A program made the translations under genes and the position numbers. The notes below the pieces were generated by a model. It was not told the origin of the DNA, ran no database searches, and saw only the letters and a list, made by a program, of their open reading frames with translations. Shown here one piece after another: positions 33,411 through 43,999 of a stretch of DNA of 47,129 bases; the stretch's first letter is position 1; each line of letters opens with the position of its first letter. This DNA comes from Cohnella thermotolerans DSM 17683. GTDB taxonomy: Bacteria; Bacillota; Bacilli; Paenibacillales; Paenibacillaceae. Where the stretch lies: NCBI RefSeq assembly GCF_000429825.1, contig NZ_AUCP01000055.1, positions 1-47,129 of the forward strand, in the 5' to 3' direction.

Positions 33411-33450
33411 AAAAAAAATAAGGGCGCTGTCCCATAAGAGGCAGCCCCTT
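33411..33450 (-). terminator. Rho-independent terminator of the inositol operon
   Basis: On the minus strand AAGGGGCTG pairs with CAGCGCCCTT (hairpin 33420-33450, one bulged G), followed by A and eight T (33411-33418). It lies 76 bp after the stop of the last gene, the LacI regulator at 33527, and closes the inositol transcript. Confidence 0.88.
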
Positions 33451-33526
33451 CGATCCGCTTGCTGAAATCAAAATCCCCGTCTTCCAAAGGAGGACAGGCA
33501 GGACGGCAACGAGCTTGGAAAAAGGT

Positions 33527-34534
33527 TTACTCCTTTCCGGGAGCGGTGACCGACGATCGGACGATCAGTTCCGGCAGCAAGATCACTTTCCGTGTCGTGA
33601 TGTCAGGATCGTTGATCTTGCCCAATAACAGATCGACCGCCTGCTTACCCATATTCTCGATCGGTTGGGCCACCGTTGTAAGAGACGGATGTACGATGGA
33701 CGCGTGAATGGTATTGTCGAACCCGATGATCGACAGATCGTCGGGAACGGATAAACCGTGCTCGCGAACCGTTTGTATCACTAACGTGGCCAGCAAGTCG
33801 TTGCAAGCAAATATAGCCGTCACATCGGGCCTTGCCCGGAGAAGATCCGCCGTTGCCGACTTTATTTTGTCCGGATCCGGATTCACCTGCACGACCAGGC
33901 CGGGATCGAATGTAATCCCCGCTTCCTCCAACGCCGTCCGGTAACCCCGAACCCGTTCGAGACTGCTGACGAACAGTTCGTCTTCCGCGATCACAGCGAT
34001 TCGTGTATGCCCGGACTCCAGAAGATGCGCCGCTGCCATTCTGCCGCCCAGAAAATCGTCGACCCGAACCGCATCGATGGCTAATGTCGGAATGTCTCTC
34101 GCAATTAAGGCCACCGGCATCGATTTCGACAGCCCCGTAATGGCCGCCGCGGTCATATCCCCGGTCCCGATCATGACGCCGTCCAACCGTTTTTGTTTGA
34201 AAAACCGGATATTGCGCTCCGTCCGTTCGAGTTTGTTATCCGTGCTGCAAATAATGACGCTGAAACCCATTTCGTAAGCGCGATCCTCGATGCTTCTCGC
34301 CATTTCCGCAAAGAACGGATTGGCAAGATCGGGAAGCAGCAAACCCAGCGTAAACGTCTGTTTGCCTGTAAGCGCGGATGCAACCCTGCTAGGCTGGTAC
34401 CCAAGCTCCTGCATGATTCGGACCACTTTCGCGCGGGTTTTTAAGCTGATTCGGCCGCTGCCGTTGATGACCTTCGAGACCGTAGCGATGGAAACTTCCG
34501 CCCGTGCGGCGATATCGTAAATGGTGGTATTCAT
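33527..34534 (-). CDS. LacI-family regulator at the end of the inositol operon
   Basis: This 335-residue repressor has an N-terminal helix-turn-helix (TTIYDIAARAEVSIATVSKV) and hinge helix (SRVASALTGKQ). The periplasmic-binding-like effector domain follows (LGLLLPDLANPFFAEMARSI, IFACNDLLATLVIQTVREHG, LSIIGFDNTIHASIVHPSLT). ATG 34534 starts at the usual distance from the HTH. It follows iolG by 25 bp and precedes the operon terminator, so it is likely co-transcribed. It is a paralogue of the LacI gene at 44192. An inositol-related effector is inferred from context. Confidence 0.92.
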   Translation of the reverse strand: MNTTIYDIAARAEVSIATVSKVINGSGRISLKTRAKVVRIMQELGYQPSRVASALTGKQTFTLGLLLPDLANPFFAEMARSIEDRAYEMGFSVIICSTDNKLERTERNIRFFKQKRLDGVMIGTGDMTAAAITGLSKSMPVALIARDIPTLAIDAVRVDDFLGGRMAAAHLLESGHTRIAVIAEDELFVSSLERVRGYRTALEEAGITFDPGLVVQVNPDPDKIKSATADLLRARPDVTAIFACNDLLATLVIQTVREHGLSVPDDLSIIGFDNTIHASIVHPSLTTVAQPIENMGKQAVDLLLGKINDPDITTRKVILLPELIVRSSVTAPGKE

Positions 34535-34559
34535 CCGTATCTAGCCGTCCGCCGTCCCT

Positions 34560-35591
34560 TTAAACCTCTTGAGCCAATCTGGCTTCCGCTTCTGCCAATA
34601 GGACAGGCCGTTTCTCGCGCAAGGAAATTCCTGCGGCGAAGGCGATCAGTTCGGCCTGATATCCGTCATTCACGTCAACAGGCACCTGTTCATCGTTCAG
34701 AACGGCGTCGACAAAGCACCGCATCTCCTTGACATAAGCTTCCTTGTACCTCTCCAGGAAGAAATAAAGCGGAGTTTCCCGTCTTACGCCGCCGGCGGAA
34801 GAGAACCATTCAACCGTGCTGGGCGTATCGTTCTGGATGGCGATCGTGCCGGCGGAACCAAACGCTTCGACTCTTTGGTCGTAATAATGGGCCTGCCGGC
34901 TATTCACCACGACGCCCAGGACGCCGTTCTTGAATTTCAATGTGGTGACGGCCGTGTCGATATCTCCGCATTCCGCGAACACCGGATCGACCCTCACCGC
35001 GCCTTGAACGTAAACTTCCTCCACGTCGCTGCCTGTCAGAAAACGGGCAAGATCGAAGTCGTGGATCGCCATATCGGCAAACAATCCGCCGGAACTTCTA
35101 ATGTAGCTTTCCGGCGGAGCCGCCGGATCGCGGGAAGTAATCTTGAGAATATGCAGTTCTCCCGCCTTGCCGGCTTTCAACAGTTCGTTCACGCGGCTCA
35201 TGTTGTGATCGAACCGGCGATTGAAGCCGAGTTGGAATTTGATTCCGGCTTGCTTCACCCATTGCAGCACTTGGACAGTCTTGCTCAGATCCAGGCTGAT
35301 CGGTTTTTCGCAGAAAATATGTTTCCCGGCGTTCGCCGCTTCTTTGATGATGTCGACGTGCGTATCGGTCGGCGAGCAGATCAGAATGGCATCAATGTCC
35401 GGATCGCTCAGGATGTCTCTGTAATCCTCCGTGACCCGTTCAATCCCGTTCTGCGCGGCCCAGCCTCGCGCTTGATCCGCGAAAATATCCGAAATCGCCC
35501 GGATCTCGACATCCTTGAACTGTCTCAAGTTCTCCGCATGCAGCTTGCCGATTCTCCCCGCTCCAACAATTCCTATTCTCACTTTTGACAT
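34560..35591 (-). CDS. iolG: Inositol 2-dehydrogenase
   Basis: This 343-residue NAD-dependent Gfo/Idh/MocA enzyme oxidises myo-inositol to 2-keto-myo-inositol (scyllo-inosose), the first step of the pathway. It has the Rossmann motif IGIVGAGRIGKLHAENLR, the catalytic EKP motif in GKHIFCEKPISLDLS, and the C-terminal region with GLFADMAIHDFDLARFL carrying the Asp/His pair. ATG 35591 has GGAGAGG 9 nt upstream; a TTG at 35597 is the alternative. It is the last enzyme gene of the operon. Other inositol dehydrogenases of the family are hard to tell apart, so a scyllo-inositol enzyme is possible. Confidence 0.92.
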   Translation of the reverse strand: MSKVRIGIVGAGRIGKLHAENLRQFKDVEIRAISDIFADQARGWAAQNGIERVTEDYRDILSDPDIDAILICSPTDTHVDIIKEAANAGKHIFCEKPISLDLSKTVQVLQWVKQAGIKFQLGFNRRFDHNMSRVNELLKAGKAGELHILKITSRDPAAPPESYIRSSGGLFADMAIHDFDLARFLTGSDVEEVYVQGAVRVDPVFAECGDIDTAVTTLKFKNGVLGVVVNSRQAHYYDQRVEAFGSAGTIAIQNDTPSTVEWFSSAGGVRRETPLYFFLERYKEAYVKEMRCFVDAVLNDEQVPVDVNDGYQAELIAFAAGISLREKRPVLLAEAEARLAQEV

Positions 35592-35632
35592 GTTCAAATT
35601 CCTCTCCGTTATGGACTCTTATCTTAGGTACG

Positions 35633-36445
35633 CTATTTCTTCGGCGGCATCAACCATTCATGGTCGGGATCGTTCTGAAATTTCCAAACCCGATGCGGGC
35701 CGGCCATGACATTCAAGTAATATACGTCATAACCCGGAGGGGCTGAGACCGGGTGGTAGCCTTTCGGCACGAGAACGGCGTCGCCGTCCTTGACAATCAT
35801 GGTCTCATCCAGCGAGCGATCGTCCGTATACACCCTCTGGACAGCGAATCCCTTGCCGGGGTTCACCTTGTGGTAATACGTTTCTTCCAAGTAGGATTCG
35901 TTCGGCAAATCGTCCTGGTCATGCTTGTGAGGCGGATAACTGGACCAATGGCCTGCCGGCGTGAAAACTTCCACGACAAGCAGGCTGTCCGCGGGCTGCG
36001 ACTCCGGCAGGATGTTGTGGATCAGCCGTTCGATGTTGCCGTATCCGCGCGTCTCGACGCCGACGTGTTCCGGCGCGATCAGCCTAGCCTTATGTCCCCC
36101 GAAGCCGGGCGCGGTGCATACCGCCAGCTCCAGATCGGTAAGCGCCGTCACCTCGTAGCAATCGCCGCTCGGCACATAGACGCTGTACGGCGGGATCTTC
36201 TCGAATACGGACATCCTCCGGCCGATTTCTTCCGCTGCGAAATCGGAAGCGACGACCTTGGCTTTGCCGGCCAACAGAACAAGACACACTTCCCGATCTC
36301 CCGTGTCTTTCCTCAGGCTTTGTCCGGCCTTGAGCGCATAGACTTCAAAACCTACATAGGTCCAGCCCGCCGATTCGGGAGTGATGGAGAGCAGGTTCCC
36401 CTGTGGATCCGCTTGTTTCCGGCTGGGCACGATCAATTTGGACAT
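35633..36445 (-). CDS. iolB: 5-deoxy-glucuronate isomerase
   Basis: This 270-residue bicupin isomerises 5-deoxy-glucuronate to 2-deoxy-5-keto-gluconate. It has the family blocks TPESAGWTYVGFEVYAL, WSSYPPHKHDQDDLPNESYL followed by EETYYHK, where the His/Glu are cupin metal ligands, and VPKGYHPVSAPPGYDVYYLN with the C-terminal MAGPHRVWKFQNDPDHEW. RBS AAGGAG is 12 nt from ATG 36445. It lies 56 bp after iolE. Confidence 0.96.
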   Translation of the reverse strand: MSKLIVPSRKQADPQGNLLSITPESAGWTYVGFEVYALKAGQSLRKDTGDREVCLVLLAGKAKVVASDFAAEEIGRRMSVFEKIPPYSVYVPSGDCYEVTALTDLELAVCTAPGFGGHKARLIAPEHVGVETRGYGNIERLIHNILPESQPADSLLVVEVFTPAGHWSSYPPHKHDQDDLPNESYLEETYYHKVNPGKGFAVQRVYTDDRSLDETMIVKDGDAVLVPKGYHPVSAPPGYDVYYLNVMAGPHRVWKFQNDPDHEWLMPPKK

Positions 36446-36501
36446 CGGCGCATATATCTCCTTTCTCTAACCCATCTATCTTCTGCTTCGAATCTGACAT
36501 G

Positions 36502-37410
36502 TCAGCTTCCTAGTTCCGCGACAAGTCTTTCGATATAGCCTTTGGACAGTTTCGCATACTCATAGGGATTGGCGACGGCTGGATCCTGCTCGGCTTCGAT
36601 GATCATCCACCCGTCGTAGCCCTGATCGCGTAGCAGACGGAAGATCGGAGCGAAATCGATGCAACCGTCCCCCGGCACGGTAAATACGCCGAGCAGAATC
36701 GAGTCCTGGAATTTTATCCCCTGTTCCCGGACCCGATCCAGCACCGATTGCCTGACGTCTTTTAAGTGAACATAGGCCACACGATCCCCATGCTTGCGAA
36801 GCAGTTCAAGCGGATCGTAGCCGCCGTAATAAGCATGACCGGTATCATAAAGCAGGTGGACCAATTCGGGATCGGTCGATTCCATCAAGCGATCGATCTC
36901 GTCAGGCTTCTCTACAACGGTGCCGATATGGTAGTGGTACACCAGCTTCATGCCATGTTCCCGGCATATTTGCCCGGCTTGATGAAGTCCTTCGACCATA
37001 TGGCCCCATTGTTCCGGCATGAGCGGAATGACGTGGTTCTCGTGCGCAGAACGGCGGGGATCTCCGATAATGGAGCCCCCCAACTCGCAAGTCACGACAT
37101 GCTGTGCGCCCATTCGTCGCAGAAACTCGACATGCTGCCGATACGACATTAATTCCTCTTCGCGCCTCGTCGGATCGGAGAACAATACGCCCTTCCATTG
37201 CGAAGTCATCTGAATGCCTCGTTCAGCCAAAGCCGTTTTTAATCGTGCCGGATCTTTCGGGAATTTGCGACAATTCTCCGTGGCCCGGAAACCTAGTGAG
37301 GAGAAATCGGCTAACAAATTCTCGAACGTGAAATGGTCACCCAGCGACAGTACGTCTTCATTGACCCAGTTGATCGGCGATATGCCGAGCTTCAAACTTT
37401 CCAGATTCAT
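36502..37410 (-). CDS. iolE: Inosose dehydratase
   Basis: This 302-residue TIM-barrel enzyme dehydrates 2-keto-myo-inositol to 3D-(3,5/4)-trihydroxycyclohexane-1,2-dione. It begins LKLGISPINWVNEDV, with FSSLGFRATENCRKFPKD, LVYHYHIGTVVEKPDEIDRL, LLYDTGHAYYGGYDPLELL with metal-site residues, and a C-terminal GWMIIEAEQDPAVANPYEYA. RBS GAGAGAGG precedes ATG 37410. A 12-bp palindrome (CTGACATGTCAG, 36494-36505) overlaps its stop codon. Confidence 0.95.
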   Translation of the reverse strand: MNLESLKLGISPINWVNEDVLSLGDHFTFENLLADFSSLGFRATENCRKFPKDPARLKTALAERGIQMTSQWKGVLFSDPTRREEELMSYRQHVEFLRRMGAQHVVTCELGGSIIGDPRRSAHENHVIPLMPEQWGHMVEGLHQAGQICREHGMKLVYHYHIGTVVEKPDEIDRLMESTDPELVHLLYDTGHAYYGGYDPLELLRKHGDRVAYVHLKDVRQSVLDRVREQGIKFQDSILLGVFTVPGDGCIDFAPIFRLLRDQGYDGWMIIEAEQDPAVANPYEYAKLSKGYIERLVAELGS

Positions 37411-37444
37411 GTTGGGAGCCTCTCTCCATCTAGGTTCTTTATAT

Positions 37445-39310
37445 TTAATAGGGCCGGGCCGTACCGATTTTCTGTTGCGCTTCCCGATACGACGCCGTTA
37501 CTTTCTCGCTTGTCGAAACTTCGGCTACGCCGACGCGCCACCAAGACTCATATCCCTCCGTATTCGTTCCCGGAAGCACCTTGACCTCGATCAATACCGA
37601 TTGCGTTTCGTTTCTAGCAGCGGCAAGCGCCTCTTGAAGCGCGGAGAGGGAATCAACCCGAACCGACTTCACTCCCATCCCCCTGGCGATCATCGCAAAG
37701 TCAATGGGGAGGTAGCTGCCGGTGAGCCGATTCGTATCCGGGGACCGGTAACGGAATTCGTTGCCAAAGCCTTCGCTGCCATGTCCGCGCTGAAGATTGT
37801 GAATGCATTGGTAACCGTGATTGTCCAGGAGAATGACGTTGATTTTGCGCCCTTCCTGCAGACTTGTCAGAAGTTCCGAATGGAGCATCAGAAAGCTGCC
37901 GTCTCCAACGATCGCATAGACTTCACGATGCGGGTCGGCCAGCTTGACGCCAAACGCTCCGGAAACTTCATAGCCCATGCAGGAAAATCCGTATTCCATA
38001 TGATAGGTGTTCGACTTTCGGCTTCTCCACAGGCGGTGCAAATCTCCGGGCAAGCTCCCCGCCGCGCAAACGATGACATCGTCCTCGCCCACGAATGCGT
38101 TGAGGGTTCCCAACACGCTGGTTTGGACAAGCCCGTCCTCTCGACTCAACCCGTACAGCCGGTCGACTTCCGCATCCCATTCCCTCTTAAGGCTCATTAA
38201 ATGATCGTCATCGTAAGAACTGACGTATTTCTCCGTCCGAAGCGTCTTCGCAAGCGCGGTCAAAGCTTCTCTGGCATCCGCCACGACCATGTGCGCGTTC
38301 ATCTTCATGGCGTCGAAGGGGCTCACATTGATGTTCAGGAATTCCACGTTGGGATGCTGAAAAGCGCTTTTGGACGCTGTCGGAAAATCGGCCAAACGGG
38401 TGCCGACGGAAATAATCAAATCGGATTCTTTGGCCAGACGGTTGGCCGCGAGCGAGCCGGTGGTCCCAATCGCTCCCATGTTGAGCGGGTGATCCCAAGG
38501 GACGGCGCTTTTGCCGGCCTGCGTTTCCGCCAGGGGAATACCGAACTCTTCGGCGAACGCGACGGTCTCCTTTACGGCCCCCGAATAATGAACGCCCCCG
38601 CCTACGATCAGCAGCGGTTTGGATTTGCTTTTGATGAGCTTTACGGCTCTGTCCAACGCCGCCGCGGCAACCGGGCGACGCTCGATGAAGTGGACGCGTT
38701 TGTCAAAGAACGAAGCCGGATAATCGTACGCTTCGCATTGAACATCCTGCGGCAGGCACAACGTGACGGCGCCCGTATCGGCGGGGTCGGTCAGCACCCG
38801 CATCGCCTGGAGAGCCGCCGACATCAACTGTTCCGGCCGGGAGATCCGGTCCCAATAACGGCTAACCGGTTTGAACGAGTCATTGGCCGAAATCGTGTAA
38901 TCGGCCGGATCCTCTACTTGTTGCAGCACAGGATCCGGCTGCCTGCAAGCAAATATATCGCCAGGCAAAAACAGGACCGGAATCCGGTTCACCGTTGCGG
39001 TTCCGGCGGCGGTAACCATGTTCAGAGCCCCGGGCCCGATGGAAGAAGTGCAAGCGTAAATTTCGAGCCGGTTCTTCTGCTTGGCGTAGGCCATCGCCGC
39101 ATGGGCCATGCCTTGCTCGTTCTTCCCTTGGATGAATTGAAGCGAGCCACGGCTGTTCTCTAGCGCTTCTCCCATCCCCGTCACGTTGCCGTGACCGAAA
39201 ATGCCCATGATGCCTCTGACGAATTTTCGTTCCTCGCCGTCCATGCAGACATACTGGTTATCCAGAAATTTCAGCAAGGCTTGCGCCATCGTTAAACGGA
39301 TCGTTGACAA
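37445..39310 (-). CDS. iolD: 3D-(3,5/4)-trihydroxycyclohexane-1,2-dione acylhydrolase
   Basis: This 621-residue thiamine-diphosphate enzyme opens the cyclohexane-dione ring to 5-deoxy-glucuronate. The N-terminal block [19 protein letters not shown] and the [15 protein letters not shown] motif are typical of IolD. The TPP-binding motif is [19 protein letters not shown], then [17 protein letters not shown]. The best start is TTG 39310, 8 nt from GGAGAGG; it gives the usual N-terminus. The longer frame to 39577 overlaps iolI and is rejected. Confidence 0.95.
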   Translation of the reverse strand: MSTIRLTMAQALLKFLDNQYVCMDGEERKFVRGIMGIFGHGNVTGMGEALENSRGSLQFIQGKNEQGMAHAAMAYAKQKNRLEIYACTSSIGPGALNMVTAAGTATVNRIPVLFLPGDIFACRQPDPVLQQVEDPADYTISANDSFKPVSRYWDRISRPEQLMSAALQAMRVLTDPADTGAVTLCLPQDVQCEAYDYPASFFDKRVHFIERRPVAAAALDRAVKLIKSKSKPLLIVGGGVHYSGAVKETVAFAEEFGIPLAETQAGKSAVPWDHPLNMGAIGTTGSLAANRLAKESDLIISVGTRLADFPTASKSAFQHPNVEFLNINVSPFDAMKMNAHMVVADAREALTALAKTLRTEKYVSSYDDDHLMSLKREWDAEVDRLYGLSREDGLVQTSVLGTLNAFVGEDDVIVCAAGSLPGDLHRLWRSRKSNTYHMEYGFSCMGYEVSGAFGVKLADPHREVYAIVGDGSFLMLHSELLTSLQEGRKINVILLDNHGYQCIHNLQRGHGSEGFGNEFRYRSPDTNRLTGSYLPIDFAMIARGMGVKSVRVDSLSALQEALAAARNETQSVLIEVKVLPGTNTEGYESWWRVGVAEVSTSEKVTASYREAQQKIGTARPY

Positions 39311-39336
39311 TCGATTCCTCTCCTTCCGGTTAAGCG

Positions 39337-40182
39337 CTAATTCGATTCTTGTAAAGGAAAATACCGGCGAATGATCCGTTCCGCCGCTTCTTTTCCTGTC
39401 CGGATAGTGCGTGCGGCGTCCCATTCCCAATATTCCGGGCGAAACAGTTCCACCGACGCCATCTCTCCGTAGCCGATTTCCCGCAGAACGGTCAGAATCG
39501 CGTCCAAATGGATCGCGCCTTGGCCCGGCCAGACGCGATGGTGGTCCCGCAGCGTCCCCGCCGGCAGATCCTCGCAATCATCGAGGTGAAAGACGAAAAT
39601 TTTGCCGGGGTCAGCCGCCCTTAAGTCCTCCAAACGGGAATTCATCGCGTGAAAATGGAAGCAATCCAGCACGATTCCGACGTTGGGCCGATCGGTTGCT
39701 TGAACGATCTCGTAAGCCTGGCGGAACGTGTTGATCGAGCAGTTCGGGTAGCCGACGAATTCGAGTGCGAGACGAACGCCGTGGGGCAGCGCCAAATCGG
39801 ACAGCACGCGCAGTACGCGAACCGTTTCGGTTTTGATTTGTTCGCGCGTAAAGTCGCCAATGTCGAAAGTGGGAACGACAATGATCTTCTTGCAGTCAAT
39901 CGCATTTCCAACCTCGCACAGGAAGATCAAATCTTCTTTGATTTGCCGAAATCCCGCTTCATCGCGGAAGTTGATAGACTCCAGCGCATTGAAGGCGTAA
40001 GGCTTTATGCGACTATGGCCGAAAAAGTTTTGCAAATCCGGGACGGCACGGTCCCGAAGATATTCCTTCAATTTATCCAGCCGGATTTCGATATAGTCGT
40101 ATCCGAATCGCTCGCAATATTCCAAATCCTGCTGCAGATTGGAATTCCTTAGCGTGGTGGCTTCGTTAAATGCGATTTTCAT
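39337..40182 (-). CDS. iolI: 2-keto-myo-inositol isomerase
   Basis: This 281-residue TIM-barrel enzyme interconverts 2-keto-myo-inositol and 1-keto-D-chiro-inositol, opening the pathway to chiro-inositol. It closely follows Bacillus IolI in its blocks: [79 protein letters not shown], and [13 protein letters not shown] 40182 has GGGGGA 7 nt upstream; ATG 40188 is the alternative. It is the first enzyme gene after the transporter. Confidence 0.95.
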   Translation of the reverse strand: MKIAFNEATTLRNSNLQQDLEYCERFGYDYIEIRLDKLKEYLRDRAVPDLQNFFGHSRIKPYAFNALESINFRDEAGFRQIKEDLIFLCEVGNAIDCKKIIVVPTFDIGDFTREQIKTETVRVLRVLSDLALPHGVRLALEFVGYPNCSINTFRQAYEIVQATDRPNVGIVLDCFHFHAMNSRLEDLRAADPGKIFVFHLDDCEDLPAGTLRDHHRVWPGQGAIHLDAILTVLREIGYGEMASVELFRPEYWEWDAARTIRTGKEAAERIIRRYFPLQESN

Positions 40183-40198
40183 GGCCATTCCCCCGGCA

Positions 40199-41194
40199 TT
40201 ACGCTCTCTTATTTTTTCGGGAATCAAGGAGGACCGCCGCCGCGATAATCGCACCCTTGAGTATTTGCTGCCAGTACGATGAGACGCCCAGCAGATCCAG
40301 TCCGTTGTTCAATACGCCGATGATCAGGGCGCCGATGATCGTGCCCGGAATCGTTCCGATACCGCCGTTCAGGCTGGTGCCGCCGATGACGGCCGCCGCG
40401 ATCGCGTCAAGCTCATACATAAGGCCGAGACTTGGCTGCCCGGAGCTTATGCGGGCCGTCAGCATCATCCCCGCGATCGCTGTAAGCAAACCCGCGTAAG
40501 CGTAAATCATGATCCGATATCGGTCGACGTTAATCCCGGCGATCTTGGCCGCCTGTTCGTTGCCTCCGATGGCATAGGTGTATTTGCCGAACTTCGTCTT
40601 GCTCAGCAACAAGTGCGAGATGATGCCGATCAGGATAAACATGACGATCGGGAACGGGATGCCGAGAATGGTTCCCTTCCCCAGCACCAGGAACGATTCG
40701 TTCAAATTTCCGATCGGTCTTCCTCCCGAATACAGCAACGCCAGACCGCGAGCCGCGGTCATCATGCCCAACGTGGCGATGAAGGCCGGAATTTTTCCTT
40801 TGGCCGTAATGAATCCGTTAATGAAGCCCGTGCAAATACCGATGCAAAGTCCCGCGGCAATCGGAATAATAAGCGGATATTCGCCCGGATGGGCTAAGCT
40901 GGCTGCGACGACGGAGACTAGCGCGACAACCGATCCGGACGACAAGTCGATGCCGGTGGTAATAATCACCATCGTCACGCCCATCGCGATAATGCCGACA
41001 AAGGATATTTGTCTGACAATGTTGATCAAGTTTTGCGTGGCCAGGAAGGCATCCGATAGAAACGACATCAGGATGACCATGGCGATCAGGACGAACAACA
41101 TGCCGTATTTGTTCATCAAATGTGAAAATGTAATTTTGCGGTGATGAGGGATGCTTGGGGAAACGGCTACGCTTTCATTCGGGTTGATGCTCAT
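40199..41194 (-). CDS. Ribose-type ABC transporter permease (inositol import)
   Basis: This 331-residue permease of the ribose/galactose type (BPD_transp_2) has about 8-10 helices, with [20 protein letters not shown] as the family signature, then [20 protein letters not shown] and [40 protein letters not shown] and [19 protein letters not shown] complete it. RBS AGGAGGTC is next to ATG 41194. As part of a three-gene importer directly before iolI, it most likely imports inositol. Confidence 0.92.
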   Translation of the reverse strand: MSINPNESVAVSPSIPHHRKITFSHLMNKYGMLFVLIAMVILMSFLSDAFLATQNLINIVRQISFVGIIAMGVTMVIITTGIDLSSGSVVALVSVVAASLAHPGEYPLIIPIAAGLCIGICTGFINGFITAKGKIPAFIATLGMMTAARGLALLYSGGRPIGNLNESFLVLGKGTILGIPFPIVMFILIGIISHLLLSKTKFGKYTYAIGGNEQAAKIAGINVDRYRIMIYAYAGLLTAIAGMMLTARISSGQPSLGLMYELDAIAAAVIGGTSLNGGIGTIPGTIIGALIIGVLNNGLDLLGVSSYWQQILKGAIIAAAVLLDSRKNKRA

Positions 41195-41217
41195 GCTTGA
41201 CCTCCTATTCAGATGAA

Positions 41218-42705
41218 TTAACTGTATGCCAGTTCCATGAGCCGTTCCTGCGAAGCCTTCTCTCTCTCCAATTCTCCCTTGGGAACACCTTCGTGCATGA
41301 CCAGAATTCGGTCGCTCATGCCCAGCACTTCCGGCAATTCCGACGAGATCATGATGATGGCCTTGCCGGTCTGGGCCAGCCTGGACATCAGCTTATGGAT
41401 TTCGGCCTTGGCTCCGACATCTATGCCGCGGGTAGGTTCGTCAAGAATCAGAATGTCCGGATTATTCATCAGCCATCTGCCCAGCAGCACTTTCTGCTGG
41501 TTCCCTCCGCTTAAATTCAGCATGGTTTGATTCAGGCTGGGCGTCTTGATGTTTAATCGCTCCACGAATGCCCTGCACATGTCATTCGCCAATTTGCCTT
41601 TGATATAGCCTTTAACCGTGAAGTCGTCGATGCTGGAAATGATCATGTTGTCTTTTACGGACAGCGGGAGGAATGCGCCTGTGATTTTGCGGTCTTCTGT
41701 CAACAGCCCCATTTTGTAGCGAATCGCATCCTGCGGCGACTTAATCGTCACTTTCCGGCCCTTGATGTAGATTTCGCCGGCATCCGCCGGAACAATGCCA
41801 AATATGCTTTCAATGATTTCCGTCCTGCCCGAACCCATAAGTCCGGCAATGCCCAGAATTTCGCCTTTTCTAACCTCGAAGCTTACATCTCTGAATTTGC
41901 CGTTGCGGGTCAAGTTGCGGACGGATAACGCGACTTCACCGATGTCGGCAGGCTCTTTGTGGAATACCTGTTTAATTTCCCGGCCGACCATCATTTGAAT
42001 GAGCGTATCCTGAGTCAAATCGGCAGCCGCTTTCGTTCCGATGCATTGTCCGTCCCGAAAAACCGTAATGTCGTCGCTGATTTTGAAAATTTCGTCCATT
42101 TTGTGGGAGATGTAAATGATCGTAACGCCTTTCTTCTTCAGCGAATCGATAATGGCGAACAATCGCTCGACTTCTTTGTCGGTAATCGCGGAAGTCGGCT
42201 CATCCATGATCAGCAGGTCCGCGTGATGGGAAACCGCAGTCGCGATTTCCACCATCTGCATATTCGCAATGCTCAGGTCGATCATTTTGGTTCTCGGATC
42301 GATGTTTATGTTCAGGCTCTGCAGCCATTCACCCGCTTCTTGATCCATCTTCTTGCGGTTGATCCACCCGAACCCCTTGGTAGATTCGCGGCCTAAGAAG
42401 ATGTTCTCCGCGACCGTCATGTGCGGGACCGGGCTTAGCTCCTGATGAATCATGGAGATGCCCAAACGAATCGCATCCTTGGATCCATGCAGCTTGATCG
42501 GGTTTCCTTTGAAACGGATGACTCCTCTGTCCGGGGTATAAATGCCGAATATGATCTTCATCAAGGTCGATTTACCCGCCCCGTTCTCCCCCATAAGCGC
42601 ATGCACAGTTCCTTTTCGGACTTTCAGATGGATATTGTCGAGCGCTTTGACGCCCGGAAACTCCTTTGTCACGCCTTCTAACTCCAGGATGTACTCGGTA
42701 TCCAT
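41218..42705 (-). CDS. Ribose-type ABC transporter ATPase (double domain; inositol import)
   Basis: This 495-residue ATPase of the RbsA/MglA type has two nucleotide-binding halves. The first has Walker [10 protein letters not shown] and Walker [18 protein letters not shown]. The second has a degenerate P-loop ([16 protein letters not shown]), the signature [17 protein letters not shown] and [16 protein letters not shown]. This asymmetry is normal for the family. It energises the permease at 40199. It lies 23 bp upstream of the permease gene and 78 bp after the binding protein. Confidence 0.95.
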   Translation of the reverse strand: MDTEYILELEGVTKEFPGVKALDNIHLKVRKGTVHALMGENGAGKSTLMKIIFGIYTPDRGVIRFKGNPIKLHGSKDAIRLGISMIHQELSPVPHMTVAENIFLGRESTKGFGWINRKKMDQEAGEWLQSLNINIDPRTKMIDLSIANMQMVEIATAVSHHADLLIMDEPTSAITDKEVERLFAIIDSLKKKGVTIIYISHKMDEIFKISDDITVFRDGQCIGTKAAADLTQDTLIQMMVGREIKQVFHKEPADIGEVALSVRNLTRNGKFRDVSFEVRKGEILGIAGLMGSGRTEIIESIFGIVPADAGEIYIKGRKVTIKSPQDAIRYKMGLLTEDRKITGAFLPLSVKDNMIISSIDDFTVKGYIKGKLANDMCRAFVERLNIKTPSLNQTMLNLSGGNQQKVLLGRWLMNNPDILILDEPTRGIDVGAKAEIHKLMSRLAQTGKAIIMISSELPEVLGMSDRILVMHEGVPKGELEREKASQERLMELAYS

Positions 42706-42783
42706 GCGGTCACCGCCGTTCAGGGTAATTTGGAAAGCGGAAGCCGGGCATCTCTGCCCGGTTCCGCCCTAGAAGGCTCGAGA

Positions 42784-43824
42784 TTACTTGCCCCACTTCT
42801 TGAAGTACACGTCAACGTTATCCGGAGTGATGACTTCGAACGGCACGTCGATCATTTTGTTGTCGATCTTTTCGCCGCGCGCCGCTTTAATAGCGGTTTC
42901 AAGTCCGACTTTGCCCTGCCCCATCGGGTCTTGGAAAGCGGTTACCTTGAGTTTGCCGCTCTTCACATAATCCAGCGCGTCAACCGTTCCGTCGATGCCG
43001 GCGACGATCGTCTTATCCAACTTGCCCGCAGCTTCCAGGGCCATGATCGCGCCGATCGCCATTTCGTCGTTGTTGGCTACGATCGCGTCGAACTTCTCGC
43101 CGGATTGAATCCAGTTTTCCATCAGCGTCATGCCTTCCGAGCGCTGCCAGTTGGCTGTCGCCTCGCGGATGAGCTTAAGGTCCGGATACTTCGCGATGAC
43201 GTTCTTATTGCCTTGCGTCCGGTTGACGACCGCTTCCTGCCCGAGCTGACCGTTCATAATCCCGATATTGCCTTTACCGCCCAGCAATTCGGCAACCTTC
43301 TCCATTTGGATCGTGCCGGCAACAAGCGAGTCGGAACCGACATACGCGTAAATATCTTTCAATGCGGACTCGTTCGGTTTCCGGTTAACGACGACGACCG
43401 GAATATTCGCCGCTTTGGCCGCCTCAAGCATAGGATCAACGGCCTCGGTTTGTACGGGGACCAGAAGGATGGCGTCTACTTTCTCGGATACGAAAGTCTC
43501 CATCTGGGTCAATTGCGTGTTGTTGTCGTTCTTGGCGTCTACCATGACGAGATCAACGTCATTTTCGGAAGCGGCTTTTTTCATGGAGTCGTACAGGTAG
43601 GACAGCCATTTATCGTCGAAGATCGGCATGGCGGCGCCAATTTTAAGCTTCTTTTTCTCTCCGCCGGTTTTCCCGTCTGCCGGCGCGCTTGCAGACGATG
43701 AGCTTTTCGCCGAATCGGACGGTTCGTTGGAACTTGCGTTCTTCTTGTCCGAGCCGCAACCGGCCATCGTTGCCGCAATCAAGGTCACAATGAATACCAA
43801 TGCCCAAACTTTGTTTTTTCTCAC
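42784..43824 (-). CDS. Ribose-type ABC transporter binding lipoprotein (inositol import)
   Basis: This 346-residue sugar-binding protein has a lipoprotein signal peptide with the lipobox TMAGC (Cys at ~23) and a Ser/Lys-rich linker. The mature part begins KLKIGAAMPIFDDKWLSYLY. It shows the type-I fold of RbsB-like proteins (VDAILLVPVQTEAVDPMLEA, VVVVNRKPNESALKDIYAYV, FDAIVANNDEMAIGAIMALE). The start is GTG 43824 with GGAGGTCA upstream. It is the first gene after the regulated promoter at 43971-43999. Inositol is the likely ligand because of the operon. Confidence 0.93.
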   Translation of the reverse strand: MRKNKVWALVFIVTLIAATMAGCGSDKKNASSNEPSDSAKSSSSASAPADGKTGGEKKKLKIGAAMPIFDDKWLSYLYDSMKKAASENDVDLVMVDAKNDNNTQLTQMETFVSEKVDAILLVPVQTEAVDPMLEAAKAANIPVVVVNRKPNESALKDIYAYVGSDSLVAGTIQMEKVAELLGGKGNIGIMNGQLGQEAVVNRTQGNKNVIAKYPDLKLIREATANWQRSEGMTLMENWIQSGEKFDAIVANNDEMAIGAIMALEAAGKLDKTIVAGIDGTVDALDYVKSGKLKVTAFQDPMGQGKVGLETAIKAARGEKIDNKMIDVPFEVITPDNVDVYFKKWGK

Positions 43825-43944
43825 TGGCTTGACCTCCGAGATTTTTTATATCACCGCTTGCAACATGCAGCTAAAAAAGAATGAATCCGCCCCCCTTTTC
43901 TTCAAATGTTGCTGCCGTGTGCTTATCTCTTGTTGTTTAAATTC

Positions 43945-43962
43945 AGGGTAATCGTTTACCCT
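43945..43962. promoter_or_regulatory. LacI-type operator O1 of the inositol operon
   Basis: AGGGTAATCGTTTACCCT is an 18-bp palindrome (16 of 18 positions symmetric) with the central CG typical of LacI-family sites. It lies just downstream of the -10 box (43971-43976, read on the minus strand), over the probable transcription start, where a bound repressor would block initiation. Confidence 0.8.
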
Positions 43963-43970
43963 CATGAATG

Positions 43971-43999
43971 ATTATATTTTGGTTTTTAAGCGTTTTCAA
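43971..43999 (-). promoter_or_regulatory. SigA-type promoter of the inositol operon
   Basis: On the minus strand the -35 TTGAAA (43994-43999) and the -10 TATAAT (43971-43976) are separated by exactly 17 bp. Transcription would start near 43963-43965 and leave a leader of about 140 nt before the binding-protein gene. No other promoter of this quality is seen before iolI. Confidence 0.85.
43985..43998 (-). promoter_or_regulatory. Catabolite responsive element (cre), putative CcpA site
   Basis: TGAAAACGCTTAAA matches the cre consensus TGWAARCGYTWNCW at 13 of 14 positions. It overlaps the -35 box and spacer of the inositol promoter, which would let CcpA-HPr(Ser-P) repress the operon when better sugars are present. 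Confidence 0.7.

Noticed and set aside
36494..36505. 12-bp palindrome CTGACATGTCAG at the iolE-iolB junction
   Set aside because: Short, overlaps the iolE stop, and the position inside an operon gives no clear role; could be chance.
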